Assembly (NCBI RefSeq): GCF_012910705.2
Contig: NZ_WTVG02000034.1
Coordinates: 1-64,000, forward strand
Origin: Aromatoleum anaerobium
GTDB lineage: Bacteria > Pseudomonadota > Gammaproteobacteria > Burkholderiales > Rhodocyclaceae
DNA: 64,000 bases
Direction: 5' to 3'
Positions 17,464 through 26,408 of this stretch are shown piece by piece. Every line of letters begins with the position of its first letter. Within the stretch, counting starts at the first letter, position 1. Made by a program: the position numbers and the translations under genes. The notes under the pieces are model-generated. The model was not told the origin of the DNA and made no database searches. It saw nothing but the letters and a program-made list of their open reading frames with translations.

Positions 17464-18681
17464 TTGAAGCTTCATGCGGTGACAAACCATGGCATGTCCA
17501 TCGGAAAATATAGTATTTCATTACTTCTATTTGCGGGATTGTTTTTTGGAAACGTGTTTACTGTCGCCAAAGCCATTCTGGCGCTTGTCGGAGCGGTGTC
17601 ACTTAATGGCAGGCGGATTGGTAAACTGGTGGATCGGAATGCCGTTCTTTGGCTGCTTTTCATAGGGGCATACTCCATTAACAGTTATGTTACTGGTTTC
17701 GGCATCGAGTCAGTCAACCTGCAGTTCTTAGTGCTACCAGTAGCGGCTATTTTTGCCGGCAGAGCTGTCGGGCTTAGATGTAAGTCGGACAAACAGTACC
17801 TTTCGATTCTGTTCTTGGTCGCTGTTTCTCTTTCGTTTTTTACTCTCCTTTCAATTTTCTTGAGTATTTACGAACAAGGATTCGCGGGATTGAGCAGGAA
17901 CATAAAGATTGTCGGGCTGGGTGATACAGAGGCAAGCGCAACGATTCTCGGCGGGTACCTCGTGATTTTGGTTTCCTTGGCCGGAGCGCTATTTTGTCCC
18001 AACGACGACGTGTCAGCGCTAAAACGCATTCTTTTGTTTTGCGCAGTAGGAATATCCGTAGTAGCCGCTCTTCGGCTCGGTTCCCGTACGCATCTTATTC
18101 TTCCTCTACTTTCGATGCTCATCGGTAGCACGTTGAATAGGGGGCGGGAAGGTCGTATGAGAAACGCTGTCTTCGTTGTGCTCTTAGCCATGCTACCGTT
18201 CGCAGTGAATGAAGTGGTTCAATCCGATAGCATGATTGCGAGCTACTTTATGGATAGGCTGAATGACGATACCTATTCCGCCGCGACAGCTGGAGGGCGA
18301 ATTGAACGTTGGTCGAATGCAACCGTGCTGATGTTGCAAAACCCGCAAGGTTGGAGTCTAGCGTTGAACGGATATTCACATAATTTTTGGCTCGATGCAG
18401 CCCGCAGTGGTGGTTGGCTTGCTTTTGTGCTTCTTTGTCTACATACGCTGTCCGGCATACATACATGCAAGAAAGCAATTGAACGTAACTGTTCGTGCCC
18501 GGTGTTTGTCACTTCAACGGCTTGTGTCGTAACCGGTTTTCTTTTGCTTTTTGCTCTTGAGCCGATTCTTGACGGATTTACCTACATAATTTCCGCATAT
18601 TGCGGATTCTTGAGTCTAGTGGCTTCAGCGACAGTCCGACGATCGTCAATCAAATTAGCCCATCGGGTGATGGCTAGGTAA
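17464..18681 (+). CDS. Wzy-type O-antigen polymerase/ligase-like membrane protein
   Basis: This ~405-residue protein has about 10-11 hydrophobic segments and a large periplasmic loop, as expected for Wzy/WaaL proteins that polymerise or ligate polysaccharide at the periplasmic face. Residues RLGSRTHLILPLLSML and NGYSHNFWLDAARSGGWLAF are typical of the conserved loops. TTG 17464 is preferred, being 6 bases after GGAG. TTG 17458 and ATG 17494 are alternatives. Within this cluster it is the natural candidate for wzy. It shows little sequence conservation, as is usual. Confidence 0.75.
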   Translation: MKLHAVTNHGMSIGKYSISLLLFAGLFFGNVFTVAKAILALVGAVSLNGRRIGKLVDRNAVLWLLFIGAYSINSYVTGFGIESVNLQFLVLPVAAIFAGRAVGLRCKSDKQYLSILFLVAVSLSFFTLLSIFLSIYEQGFAGLSRNIKIVGLGDTEASATILGGYLVILVSLAGALFCPNDDVSALKRILLFCAVGISVVAALRLGSRTHLILPLLSMLIGSTLNRGREGRMRNAVFVVLLAMLPFAVNEVVQSDSMIASYFMDRLNDDTYSAATAGGRIERWSNATVLMLQNPQGWSLALNGYSHNFWLDAARSGGWLAFVLLCLHTLSGIHTCKKAIERNCSCPVFVTSTACVVTGFLLLFALEPILDGFTYIISAYCGFLSLVASATVRRSSIKLAHRVMAR

Positions 18682-18742
18682 GTATCGCGGATGCGCCAGG
18701 CCGTAGTTTGTTATGGTCGACCAGAATAAATAGGATGCAGAA

Positions 18743-20008
18743 ATGAATGTTGGAATGACGCAGACGAAGTTGATCTTCGTTGGCGGGGTGACGCCTCGAT
18801 CCCAGTTCCAGACAGCGATTTCCAAGTCAAAGGTGCCGCTACAGTTTGCTGCGGAGAACTTTCAGTGGAGTTTTATCTTCGGCATTGAGGCGAATGTCGG
18901 AGAGCCTATGTCTTTAATATCGGCCCCCTTCTATGGAAGTTATCCGAAGAGTCATCGTGACTGGTATGTCAGGGGCTACTCTTTTTCGCATGCAAAAGGA
19001 GCAAGCGACTATAGTGTCGGATACTTAAACCTTCCTGTTATCAAGAACATCTTCAAGTTTGTTCAGCTCACGCGGCAAATTATGAAGTCGATATCTGGTG
19101 ATGGGCCAGGTAGTGTGGTGTTTGTCTACTCCGCTAACCTGCCATATGTTGCCGCCGCAGCTCTTGCAAAACGAAAACGCAGCGACGTTAAACTTTGCGT
19201 AATCGTTCCTGATCTGCCGGAGCACCCCGGCGACTGTAGTTGGCTGTATCGGGCGTACCTGAAGTGGGTCGAAGCCCCTATTTTCTACAGAATAGTACAG
19301 AGCGTCGACGCATTCGTAACGTTAACTGATTACATGTCCAATGCCCTCGGTGTTCCGCCCGAGAGGTGCGTGAGGGTCGAGGGAATGTTCGAATTCGCGA
19401 AGATAGTGCCAGGCTCGTGCTGCCAGCCGGGTGGAAATTCAGGAAAGGTTATACTATACACTGGCACTCTAGATAGACGGTACGGTGTGGTTGAGTTAAT
19501 AGAAGCGTTTAAAAGTATTGAGGATCAAGATATTGAACTGTGGATTTGTGGCGGCGGGAGTGCTGTTAAGGACGTCTTAAGGGAAGCTAGGCTCGATCGA
19601 AGACTAAAGTATTTAGGCTTGCGTGACCGCAGCGAGGTTCTTGAGTTACAGCGAAAAGCGGACCTCCTGATCAATCCCAGAAATAATAAAGGCACGTACA
19701 ATAAATTTTCTTTTCCGTCGAAACTTATTGAGTATATGGCGTCAGGAACTCCAGTTTTGGGATACCCACTAGATGGAGTTCCGCAAGAATACTATATGTA
19801 CATTCATTCTGTTGAAGAGAATGAGTCGCTCACCGGGGCTATTCTTCGCGTTTTGTCCATTGACGAGGAGCAGCTAAGAACCCGGGCATCCGCAGCAAGG
19901 AAATTTGTGCTGGAAAACAAGGGAAATATCGTCCAGACGAGGCGAGTCTTAGAGTCCGTTTTAAGCAAGGGTGGGCAGGAGTGCTTAGTGCGTATCGAAG
20001 GGCGTTGA
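18743..20008 (+). CDS. GT4-family glycosyltransferase
   Basis: This 421-residue GT-B glycosyltransferase contains VIPDLPEHPGDC in the N-domain. In the C-domain it has VILYTGTLDRRYGVVELIEA, then a donor-site region ADLLINPRNNKGTYNKFSFP and SKLIEYMASGTPVLGYP, with the glutamate typical of the family. It belongs to the AT-rich block between wzy and the next transferase. Substrates are unknown; presumably it adds a sugar to the repeat unit on the inner-membrane surface. ATG 18743 was chosen; a second ATG 12 bases later is possible. Confidence 0.82.
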   Translation: MNVGMTQTKLIFVGGVTPRSQFQTAISKSKVPLQFAAENFQWSFIFGIEANVGEPMSLISAPFYGSYPKSHRDWYVRGYSFSHAKGASDYSVGYLNLPVIKNIFKFVQLTRQIMKSISGDGPGSVVFVYSANLPYVAAAALAKRKRSDVKLCVIVPDLPEHPGDCSWLYRAYLKWVEAPIFYRIVQSVDAFVTLTDYMSNALGVPPERCVRVEGMFEFAKIVPGSCCQPGGNSGKVILYTGTLDRRYGVVELIEAFKSIEDQDIELWICGGGSAVKDVLREARLDRRLKYLGLRDRSEVLELQRKADLLINPRNNKGTYNKFSFPSKLIEYMASGTPVLGYPLDGVPQEYYMYIHSVEENESLTGAILRVLSIDEEQLRTRASAARKFVLENKGNIVQTRRVLESVLSKGGQECLVRIEGR

Positions 20009-20013
20009 GGACA

Positions 20014-21150
20014 ATGAAAAGAGTTCTGATTAATGCTTCAAATCTTCACGCGGGCGGCGGGGTGCAGGTTGCGGCATCTTTCATTCTCGAGCTATCCAAG
20101 ATGCTTCGCCGATTCACCTCGTACAAAATTTATGTTTTTGCATCTTCAGCAGTGAATGATAACCTAATGTCATGTGGTTTTAATCGGACAGATATTGAGA
20201 GATACCAAGTATTGGATGTGCGTGGAATGCAGGCACTTAAAGGATATATTGCTGAGCAGTTTTACGGCTTTGATTTGGTGTTTACAATATTCGGACCGTT
20301 GTACCTTCCGAGGAAAGTGCCGAACCATGTTGTAGGGTTCGCGCAGTCTTGGATCATCTACCCGCGTAACGAGACTGTTGGAAAATTACCGCTGCGGTCT
20401 CGACTCACTATGCGCATTAAGTTTTTGTTGCAATGGTGGTTTTTTAAGATGTCAGCCCGCCTCGTTGTTGAACAGGAGCACGTGAAGAAGGGAATTGAAA
20501 ATCTGAAGTCTTTCCCCTCGGATCAGATTGACGTTGTGAATAACTGTTTTTCTGAAATCTATTTGGATGAATCGCGTTGGCGTCCGCTAAGTACCCTCGA
20601 ATGCTTGGACGATGAGGCTATTAAGCTTGGTTATTTAACGCGAGACTATCCGCACAAGAACATCGATTTTCTCGACGATGTGTCGCGCGAGCTACAAAGA
20701 ATATCTACAAGGAAGTACCGCTTCGTTGTGACGTTGACCGAGACTGAGTGGCTGCGCCGCAGCCCCGAGTTTCGTTCGCATGTGTTCAATGTCGGTTCGA
20801 TTAGCGTTGCTCAGTGTCCAACGTTTTATCGTGCGATGGATGCTGTGTTTTTTCCGAGCCTGCTTGAGAGTTTTTCGGCGACGCCGTTGGAGGCTATGGT
20901 GATGCGGCTTCCGCTCTTTGCGTCGAACAGGGGCTTTGTCAGGGATTGCTGTGGCGACCATGCCCTGTATTTTGACCCGATTGATGCAGAGCAAGCGGCA
21001 AGGCGGATCGAAGACTGGTTCTCACGAACGCTCCAGGAGGTTCGTATGGCTCATATCGAAGATGCCTATCGACACGTCAGATCGTTGCCTGGAAGCCGGG
21101 AGCGCGCGGCTGCGTATGTCAAAATTATTAATAAGCAACTTGCTATCTAG
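20014..21150 (+). CDS. GT4-family (mannosyltransferase-like) glycosyltransferase
   Basis: This 378-residue protein begins MKRVLINASNLHAGGGVQVA, a motif frequent in O-antigen GT4 enzymes. In the C-domain, FFPSLLESFSATPLEAMVMR contains the conserved ExFxxxxxEAM donor-site pattern. ATG 20014 follows GTTGAGGACA, with GAGG as ribosome site, and fits family N-termini better than the upstream GTG at 19981. It is the last gene of the AT-rich block; base composition rises sharply at the start of the next gene. Confidence 0.83.
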   Translation: MKRVLINASNLHAGGGVQVAASFILELSKMLRRFTSYKIYVFASSAVNDNLMSCGFNRTDIERYQVLDVRGMQALKGYIAEQFYGFDLVFTIFGPLYLPRKVPNHVVGFAQSWIIYPRNETVGKLPLRSRLTMRIKFLLQWWFFKMSARLVVEQEHVKKGIENLKSFPSDQIDVVNNCFSEIYLDESRWRPLSTLECLDDEAIKLGYLTRDYPHKNIDFLDDVSRELQRISTRKYRFVVTLTETEWLRRSPEFRSHVFNVGSISVAQCPTFYRAMDAVFFPSLLESFSATPLEAMVMRLPLFASNRGFVRDCCGDHALYFDPIDAEQAARRIEDWFSRTLQEVRMAHIEDAYRHVRSLPGSRERAAAYVKIINKQLAI

Positions 21151-21175
21151 TTTGATTTTAATTTTGAGGTAAACA

Positions 21176-22219
21176 ATGTTTGCTCAGGGTATTCTATTAT
21201 TAACGGGTGGCACCGGATCGTTCGGCAATGCAGTGCTGAAGCGTTTTCTTTCGACCGATATCGGCGAAATCCGCATCTTCAGCCGCGACGAAAAGAAACA
21301 GGACGATATGCGCAAGCGTTACAACAACGCGAAGCTGAAGTTCTACATCGGCGACGTGCGCGACGAGCGCAGCGTCGCCGGCGCAATGCGCGGGGTGGAC
21401 TATGTGTTCCACGCCGCAGCGCTGAAGCAGGTGCCGTCGTGCGAGTTCCACCCGATGCAGGCGGTGCGCACGAACGTGCTGGGCACCGAGAACGTCCTCG
21501 GCGCCGCAATCACGGCCGGGGTGAAGCGGGTGGTGGTGCTGAGCACCGACAAGGCGGTGTACCCGATCAACGCCATGGGCATCAGCAAGGCGATGATGGA
21601 AAAGGTGATGGTCGCCGCCAGCCGCAACCTCGAAGGCACGGGCACGGTGATCTGCGGCACGCGCTACGGCAACGTGATGGCGTCGCGCGGGTCGGTGATT
21701 CCGCTGTTCGTCCAGCAGGTGCTGGAAGGCAAGCAGATTACGGTGACCGATCCGTCGATGACCCGCTTCATGATGACGCTGGCCGATGCGGTGGACTTGG
21801 TGCTGTACGCCTTCGAGCATGGCAACAACGGCGACATCTTCGTGCAGAAGGCGCCGGCGGCGACGGTGGAGGTGCTGACGCGGGCGATCCTGGAGCTGAT
21901 GGACAAGCTGAATCACCCGGTGGCGGTGATCGGCACGCGCCACGGCGAAAAGCTTTACGAATCGCTGCTGACACGGGAGGAGCGCGCCTGCGCCGAGGAC
22001 CGGGGCGACTACTTCCGGGTGCCCCCCGACGGGCGCGACCTGAACTACGCGAAGTTCGTCGAGGAGGGCGAACAGCGCATCACCCAGGCGCTGCACGGCG
22101 AGGAGTACAACTCGCACAACACGACACGGCTGGACGTGGAAGGCATGAAGACGCTGCTGCTGAAGCTCGACTTCATGCAGCGCATCGCGCGCGGCGAACA
22201 CGCCGACCCGCAGGACTGA
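21176..22219 (+). CDS. capE: UDP-GlcNAc 4,6-dehydratase/5-epimerase for UDP-L-FucNAc
   Basis: This 347-residue extended short-chain dehydrogenase has NAD(P) binding at GGTGSFG (11-17) and the CapE/WbjB/FnlA active-site stretch STDKAVYPINAMGISK. In this group the usual YxxxK is replaced by MxxxK (M134, K138). It catalyses the first step from UDP-GlcNAc toward UDP-N-acetyl-L-fucosamine, together with the products of the genes at 22224 and 25268. It is GC-rich, in contrast to the preceding gene. Confidence 0.9.
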   Translation: MFAQGILLLTGGTGSFGNAVLKRFLSTDIGEIRIFSRDEKKQDDMRKRYNNAKLKFYIGDVRDERSVAGAMRGVDYVFHAAALKQVPSCEFHPMQAVRTNVLGTENVLGAAITAGVKRVVVLSTDKAVYPINAMGISKAMMEKVMVAASRNLEGTGTVICGTRYGNVMASRGSVIPLFVQQVLEGKQITVTDPSMTRFMMTLADAVDLVLYAFEHGNNGDIFVQKAPAATVEVLTRAILELMDKLNHPVAVIGTRHGEKLYESLLTREERACAEDRGDYFRVPPDGRDLNYAKFVEEGEQRITQALHGEEYNSHNTTRLDVEGMKTLLLKLDFMQRIARGEHADPQD

Positions 22220-22223
22220 GCCG

Positions 22224-23351
22224 ATGAAGGTGCTGATCACCGGGGCGAACGGCTTCGTCGGCAGGAACCTGCAGCTGCACCTGGCCGAGCGCAGGGACGT
22301 GGAGGTGGTGTGCTTCACGCGCGGGCAGGACGTGTCGGCGCTGCCCGCGCTGCTGCAGGGGGTGGACTTCGTGTTCCACTTGGCCGGGATCAACCGGCCG
22401 CAGGACCCGCACGAGTTCGTCACCGGCAATGTGGACCTGACGCAGGCGCTGTGCGAGGCGGTGTGCGCGGCCGCTGATTCCGGCGGCAAGCGGGTGCCGA
22501 TCGTCTATACGTCGTCGATCCAGGCCGCGCGCGACAATCCGTATGGCCAGAGCAAGCGCCGGGCGGAGGAAGCCTTGCTGGCTGCGGCGCGCAGCCACCG
22601 GCTGCCGGTGCATGTGTTCCGGCTGCCGAATGTGTTCGGCAAATGGTGCAGGCCGAATTACAACTCGGCGGTGGCGACGTTCTGCCACAACATCGCGCGC
22701 GACTTGCCGATCCACATCAACGACCCGGCCGCGCCGGTGACGCTGGTGTATGTGGATGACGTGATCGAGCGCTTCGTGCAGCTGATGGATGGCGCCGATG
22801 CCGCGGCGGATGCGGACGGGTTCGCGACCGTCGCGCCGCAGTACACGACGACCGTGGGCGAGCTGGCCCGGCTGATCCGGACTTTCCGGGACAGCCGCGA
22901 CACGCTGATGATCGAGCGCGTCGGCACCGGCCTGGTGCGCGCGCTGTATGCGACCTACGTGAGCTGCCTGCCGCCGGAAGCTTTCACCTACACCGTGCCG
23001 CAGCACGGCGATGCGCGCGGCGTGTTCGTCGAGATGCTGAAGACGCCCGATTGCGGCCAGTTCTCGTTCTTCACCGCGCACCCGGGCATCACCCGCGGCG
23101 GCCACTACCACCACACCAAGACCGAGAAGTTCCTGGTGATCAGGGGCGAGGCCCGCTTCAGGTTCCGCCACATGCAGACCGGCGAGACGCACGAACTGGT
23201 GACCCGCGGCGACAAGGCGGAGATCGTCGAGACGGTGCCGGGGTGGACGCACGACATCACCAACATCGGCAGCGACGAGATGGTGGTGATGCTGTGGGCG
23301 AACGAGGTTTTTGATCGGGCGCGGCCGGATACGTATGCTTGCCCACTGTAA
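22224..23351 (+). CDS. capF: CapF/WbjC/FnlB-type bifunctional reductase/epimerase with C-terminal cupin
   Basis: This 375-residue protein has an N-terminal short-chain dehydrogenase domain (GANGFVGRN at 7-15; Y107xxxK111). Its C-terminal cupin (~245-375) has the metal-binding GGHYHHTKTEKFLV. CapF epimerises and then reduces the CapE product using NADPH. It ends RPDTYACPL, an end reused in scar fragments at 40603-40635. It follows capE by 4 bases. The next biosynthetic step (capG) is separated by a two-gene insertion. Confidence 0.92.
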   Translation: MKVLITGANGFVGRNLQLHLAERRDVEVVCFTRGQDVSALPALLQGVDFVFHLAGINRPQDPHEFVTGNVDLTQALCEAVCAAADSGGKRVPIVYTSSIQAARDNPYGQSKRRAEEALLAAARSHRLPVHVFRLPNVFGKWCRPNYNSAVATFCHNIARDLPIHINDPAAPVTLVYVDDVIERFVQLMDGADAAADADGFATVAPQYTTTVGELARLIRTFRDSRDTLMIERVGTGLVRALYATYVSCLPPEAFTYTVPQHGDARGVFVEMLKTPDCGQFSFFTAHPGITRGGHYHHTKTEKFLVIRGEARFRFRHMQTGETHELVTRGDKAEIVETVPGWTHDITNIGSDEMVVMLWANEVFDRARPDTYACPL

Positions 23352-23375
23352 ATTTCGGGGCGCAGGAGGAGTGTC

Positions 23376-24665
23376 ATGCTGAAATCGCTGCACCTTGCCG
23401 GTGTCGGGCCCGCCCGGGAGTTCGGGCCGGTGGAGTTTGCTCCCCGGCTCAATTTCATTACGGGTGACAACGGCTTGGGCAAGAGCTTTCTGCTCGATGC
23501 TGCATGGTGGGTGTTGACCCGTACCTGGGCGCGTGGGGTGGAGGCGGTGCCGCAACGGGACGCTAAGCGCGCGAGCATTGCCTATGCGTACACGAAATCG
23601 ACCAAGGGTGATTTTGTCGAGGAAAGCGTTTTCAGCAGGGTTGATCAGGTCTGGCCGGTCAAGCAGGGACGGCCGCCGATTCCCGGGGTGGTGATCTACG
23701 CGGGTGTCGATGGCAGTTTTTCGGCGTGGGACCCGGCGCGTAATTACTGGAGCGACAAGGAGGCGCTGGCGGGGGAGCGGTTGAGGGCGTTCAACTTTAC
23801 GCCCGAACAGGTCTGGAAAGGGCTGCATGGGAAAGACGGCATTCGCCACTGCAACGGCCTGATCCATGACTGGGTGCTGTGGCAGAAGGGGGCCGACCCG
23901 GCTTTCGATGACCTGATCAAGGTGCTGGATGCGCTGTCGCCTTCCGGCAACGAAAAGCTGGTGCCGGGCAAGCCTGTCAGGCTCGGGCTGGATGTGACCG
24001 ATTACCCCTCGCTGCGTATGCCCTATGGGCAGGACGTCGCGCTGATTCACGCCTCGGCGGGCATGCGCCGTATCGCCGCCCTGGCCTATCTGCTGGTGTG
24101 GACCTGGCGTGAGCATCAATTGGCGTGCGAGCAGACCGGACGGAAGCCGGCCAGGGAGATCATCTTCCTGATTGATGAAATCGAGTGCCACCTGCACCCG
24201 CAGTGGCAGCGTCGCATTGTGCCGGCCCTGCTGAAGGTGATGCAGGCACTGACAGGCAGGAAGGTGCTGGTGCAGCTCATCGTGGCAACGCATTCGCCCC
24301 TGGTGTTGGCCTCGGCCGAGCCGTTGTTCGACGGTGAGGAGGATGCGGTATTTACCATTGGCCTGCGCGAAGGGCAGGCGGTGATCGTGCGTGAAACCTG
24401 GGCGAAGCAGGGGGATGTAGTCAACTGGCTGGTGTCGGATGCCTTCGGCCTGCAGCAGGCGCGCTCGGTGGAAGCAGAAGAGGCCATCGAGGCGGCTGAG
24501 GCCTGGATGCGGGGCGAGCGTGATCCGCTGCCGCCGCACCTGACCAACGAACGGACCATCCATAAGGCGCTGGAGCGTGCGCTGCCCGGCGGCGACCATT
24601 TCTGGCCGCGCTGGGTCGTTTGGGTGGAAAACCACCAGGTAGCCAAGAAGGATAAGCGTTCGTGA
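23376..24665 (+). CDS. AAA/ABC-like ATPase of a Septu-like ATPase-HNH pair (pair 1)
   Basis: This 429-residue P-loop ATPase has Walker A GDNGLGKS (30-37), Walker B FLIDEIECHLHP (D267/E268) and a switch-type VATHSP (H306). These match RecF/PtuA-like defence ATPases. The stop overlaps the next gene's GTG start (GTGA), and that gene has an HNH-like motif. It sits between capF and capG, which belong to the same pathway, so it is an insertion into a biosynthetic operon. The family is clear. Assignment to Septu rather than a related ATPase/HNH system is inference. Confidence 0.82.
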   Translation: MLKSLHLAGVGPAREFGPVEFAPRLNFITGDNGLGKSFLLDAAWWVLTRTWARGVEAVPQRDAKRASIAYAYTKSTKGDFVEESVFSRVDQVWPVKQGRPPIPGVVIYAGVDGSFSAWDPARNYWSDKEALAGERLRAFNFTPEQVWKGLHGKDGIRHCNGLIHDWVLWQKGADPAFDDLIKVLDALSPSGNEKLVPGKPVRLGLDVTDYPSLRMPYGQDVALIHASAGMRRIAALAYLLVWTWREHQLACEQTGRKPAREIIFLIDEIECHLHPQWQRRIVPALLKVMQALTGRKVLVQLIVATHSPLVLASAEPLFDGEEDAVFTIGLREGQAVIVRETWAKQGDVVNWLVSDAFGLQQARSVEAEEAIEAAEAWMRGERDPLPPHLTNERTIHKALERALPGGDHFWPRWVVWVENHQVAKKDKRS

Positions 24666-25243
24666 TTCCGGTGCCCAACCCCATCCCGGAACCTGCAGCT
24701 TTCGACGAACGGTGCCGTAAGAGAGGCCGGAAGTGGCTGGAGAAGAACCCGGGGGGCAAACGCCCGCCTGATTATTGGTCCGATTTTCGGCTGGATCTCG
24801 CCGCGAGCTTTCACGACCGCTGCGGTTACGGCGCGATGTGGATTTCCAGTGGAACGGTCGATCACTTCGTGAGCTGCGATGAAGACAGAACGCAGGCTTA
24901 TGAATGGTCGAACTACCGTTATCTGGATGGCTGGATCAACAGTTCGAAGAACAAGAAGCGGTCACGGGATTTCCTCGATCCCTTTGAAGTGGGTGATGGG
25001 TGGTTCGAGGTCGACCTGCCCTCTCTGCAACTGAAGCTGACCGATGCGGTACCGGACGCGTATCGGGCCCGCGCCGAGTACACCTTGCGCAATCTGCCGA
25101 TCCGGGATGACGAACGCCTGATCCGGCAGCGTCGTGCGTGGTACCAACTGTATGAGCAGGGCAAACTGACCCTCGATGGGCTTCGTGAGAGGGCGCCGCT
25201 GATTGCGACGGCCGTTGAGAAGAAGGTGGCTGCCAAGCCCTGA
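24662..25243 (+). CDS. HNH-like nuclease partner (pair 1)
   Basis: This 193-residue protein has a metal-finger-like pattern: CGYGAMW (C54), then GTVDHFVS with D67/H68, then YEWSNYRY with N84 and WINSSK with N93. This resembles the spaced H-N-H arrangement of PtuB/TIGR02646-type nucleases, although the N-terminal cysteines are reduced. It starts with GTG 24662 inside the ATPase stop. In ATPase-HNH systems the nuclease cuts nucleic acid after the ATPase senses infection. Pair 1 differs in sequence from pair 2 at 27757-29738. Confidence 0.65.
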   Translation: MIPVPNPIPEPAAFDERCRKRGRKWLEKNPGGKRPPDYWSDFRLDLAASFHDRCGYGAMWISSGTVDHFVSCDEDRTQAYEWSNYRYLDGWINSSKNKKRSRDFLDPFEVGDGWFEVDLPSLQLKLTDAVPDAYRARAEYTLRNLPIRDDERLIRQRRAWYQLYEQGKLTLDGLRERAPLIATAVEKKVAAKP

Positions 25244-25267
25244 TGATTTATTAAAACCCTTGCGAAT

Positions 25268-26404
25268 ATGAAAAAACTAAAAGTCATGTCCGTGGTCGGC
25301 ACCCGGCCCGAGATCATCCGCCTGTCGCGCGTGCTGGCCGCGCTCGATCGGCATTGCGAGCACGTGCTGGTGCATACCGGCCAGAACTACGACTACGAGC
25401 TGAACCAGGTCTTCTTCGATGACCTGGGGGTGCGCAAGCCGGATCACTTCCTCAACAGCGCGGCCGGCAGCAGCGGGGCGGCGCACACGATCGGCAACCT
25501 CATCATCGGCGTGGACCAGGTGCTGGCCGAAGTCCTGCCCGAAGCGATGTTGGTGCTGGGCGACACGAACAGCTGCCTGGCGGTGATCCCGGCCAAGCGG
25601 CGCAAGATCCCGATCTTCCATATGGAAGCGGGCAACCGCTGCTTCGACCAGCGCGTGCCGGAAGAAACCAACCGCCGCATCGTCGACCACACCGCCGACA
25701 TCAACCTGACCTACAGCACGATCGCGCGCGACTACCTGCTGCGCGAAGGCCTGCCGCCGGACCAGGTGATCAAGACCGGCAGCCCGATGTTCGAGGTGCT
25801 GACGCACTACCGGCCGCGCATCGACGCGTCCGACGTGCTGCAGCGGCTGGAGCTGGAGGAGGGGCGCTACTTCGTTGTCAGCGCGCACCGCGAGGAAAAC
25901 ATCGAATCCGAGCGCGCGTTCACCAAGCTCGTGGCAGTGTTGAACGCGGTGGCCGAGGACCACGACCTGCCGGTGATCGTGTCGACCCATCCGCGCACGC
26001 AAAAGCGCGTCGATGCGACCGGCGCGAAGTTCCATCCGATGGTGCGGCTGCTGAAACCGCTGGGGTTTCACGACTATGTGAAGCTGCAGATGTCGGCCAA
26101 GGCCGTGCTGTCGGACAGCGGCACGATCAACGAGGAGTCGTCGATCCTGAACTTCCCGGCGCTGAACCTGCGCGAAGCGCACGAGCGGCCGGAAGGCATG
26201 GAAGAGGCGGCGGTGATGATGGTGGGGCTGGAAGTGGAGCGCGTGCGCCAGGGGCTGGCGATCCTCGGATCGCAATCCCGCGGCGAATTGCGCAGCCTGC
26301 GCCAGGTGGCCGACTACAGCATGCCGAACGTGTCGGACAAGGTCGTGCGCATCATTCACAGTTATACGGATTACGTGAATCGCGTGGTCTGGAAGAAGTA
26401 TTGA
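25268..26404 (+). CDS. capG: non-hydrolysing UDP-GlcNAc 2-epimerase-type enzyme completing UDP-L-FucNAc
   Basis: This 378-residue WecB-like epimerase begins [19 protein letters not shown] and contains [36 protein letters not shown] and [19 protein letters not shown], the standard motifs of the family. In the CapE-CapF-CapG pathway it converts the intermediate to UDP-L-FucNAc by C2 epimerisation. In an uninterrupted operon it would directly follow capF; here the ATPase/HNH pair 1 lies between them. It starts at ATG 25268, before a GT gene. Confidence 0.9.
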   Translation: MKKLKVMSVVGTRPEIIRLSRVLAALDRHCEHVLVHTGQNYDYELNQVFFDDLGVRKPDHFLNSAAGSSGAAHTIGNLIIGVDQVLAEVLPEAMLVLGDTNSCLAVIPAKRRKIPIFHMEAGNRCFDQRVPEETNRRIVDHTADINLTYSTIARDYLLREGLPPDQVIKTGSPMFEVLTHYRPRIDASDVLQRLELEEGRYFVVSAHREENIESERAFTKLVAVLNAVAEDHDLPVIVSTHPRTQKRVDATGAKFHPMVRLLKPLGFHDYVKLQMSAKAVLSDSGTINEESSILNFPALNLREAHERPEGMEEAAVMMVGLEVERVRQGLAILGSQSRGELRSLRQVADYSMPNVSDKVVRIIHSYTDYVNRVVWKKY

Positions 26405-26408
26405 CAGA

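Noticed and set aside
22173-24635. Minus-strand frame of 820 codons across capF and the ATPase gene
   Set aside because: It crosses two real genes on the other strand and has the composition of an antisense shadow.
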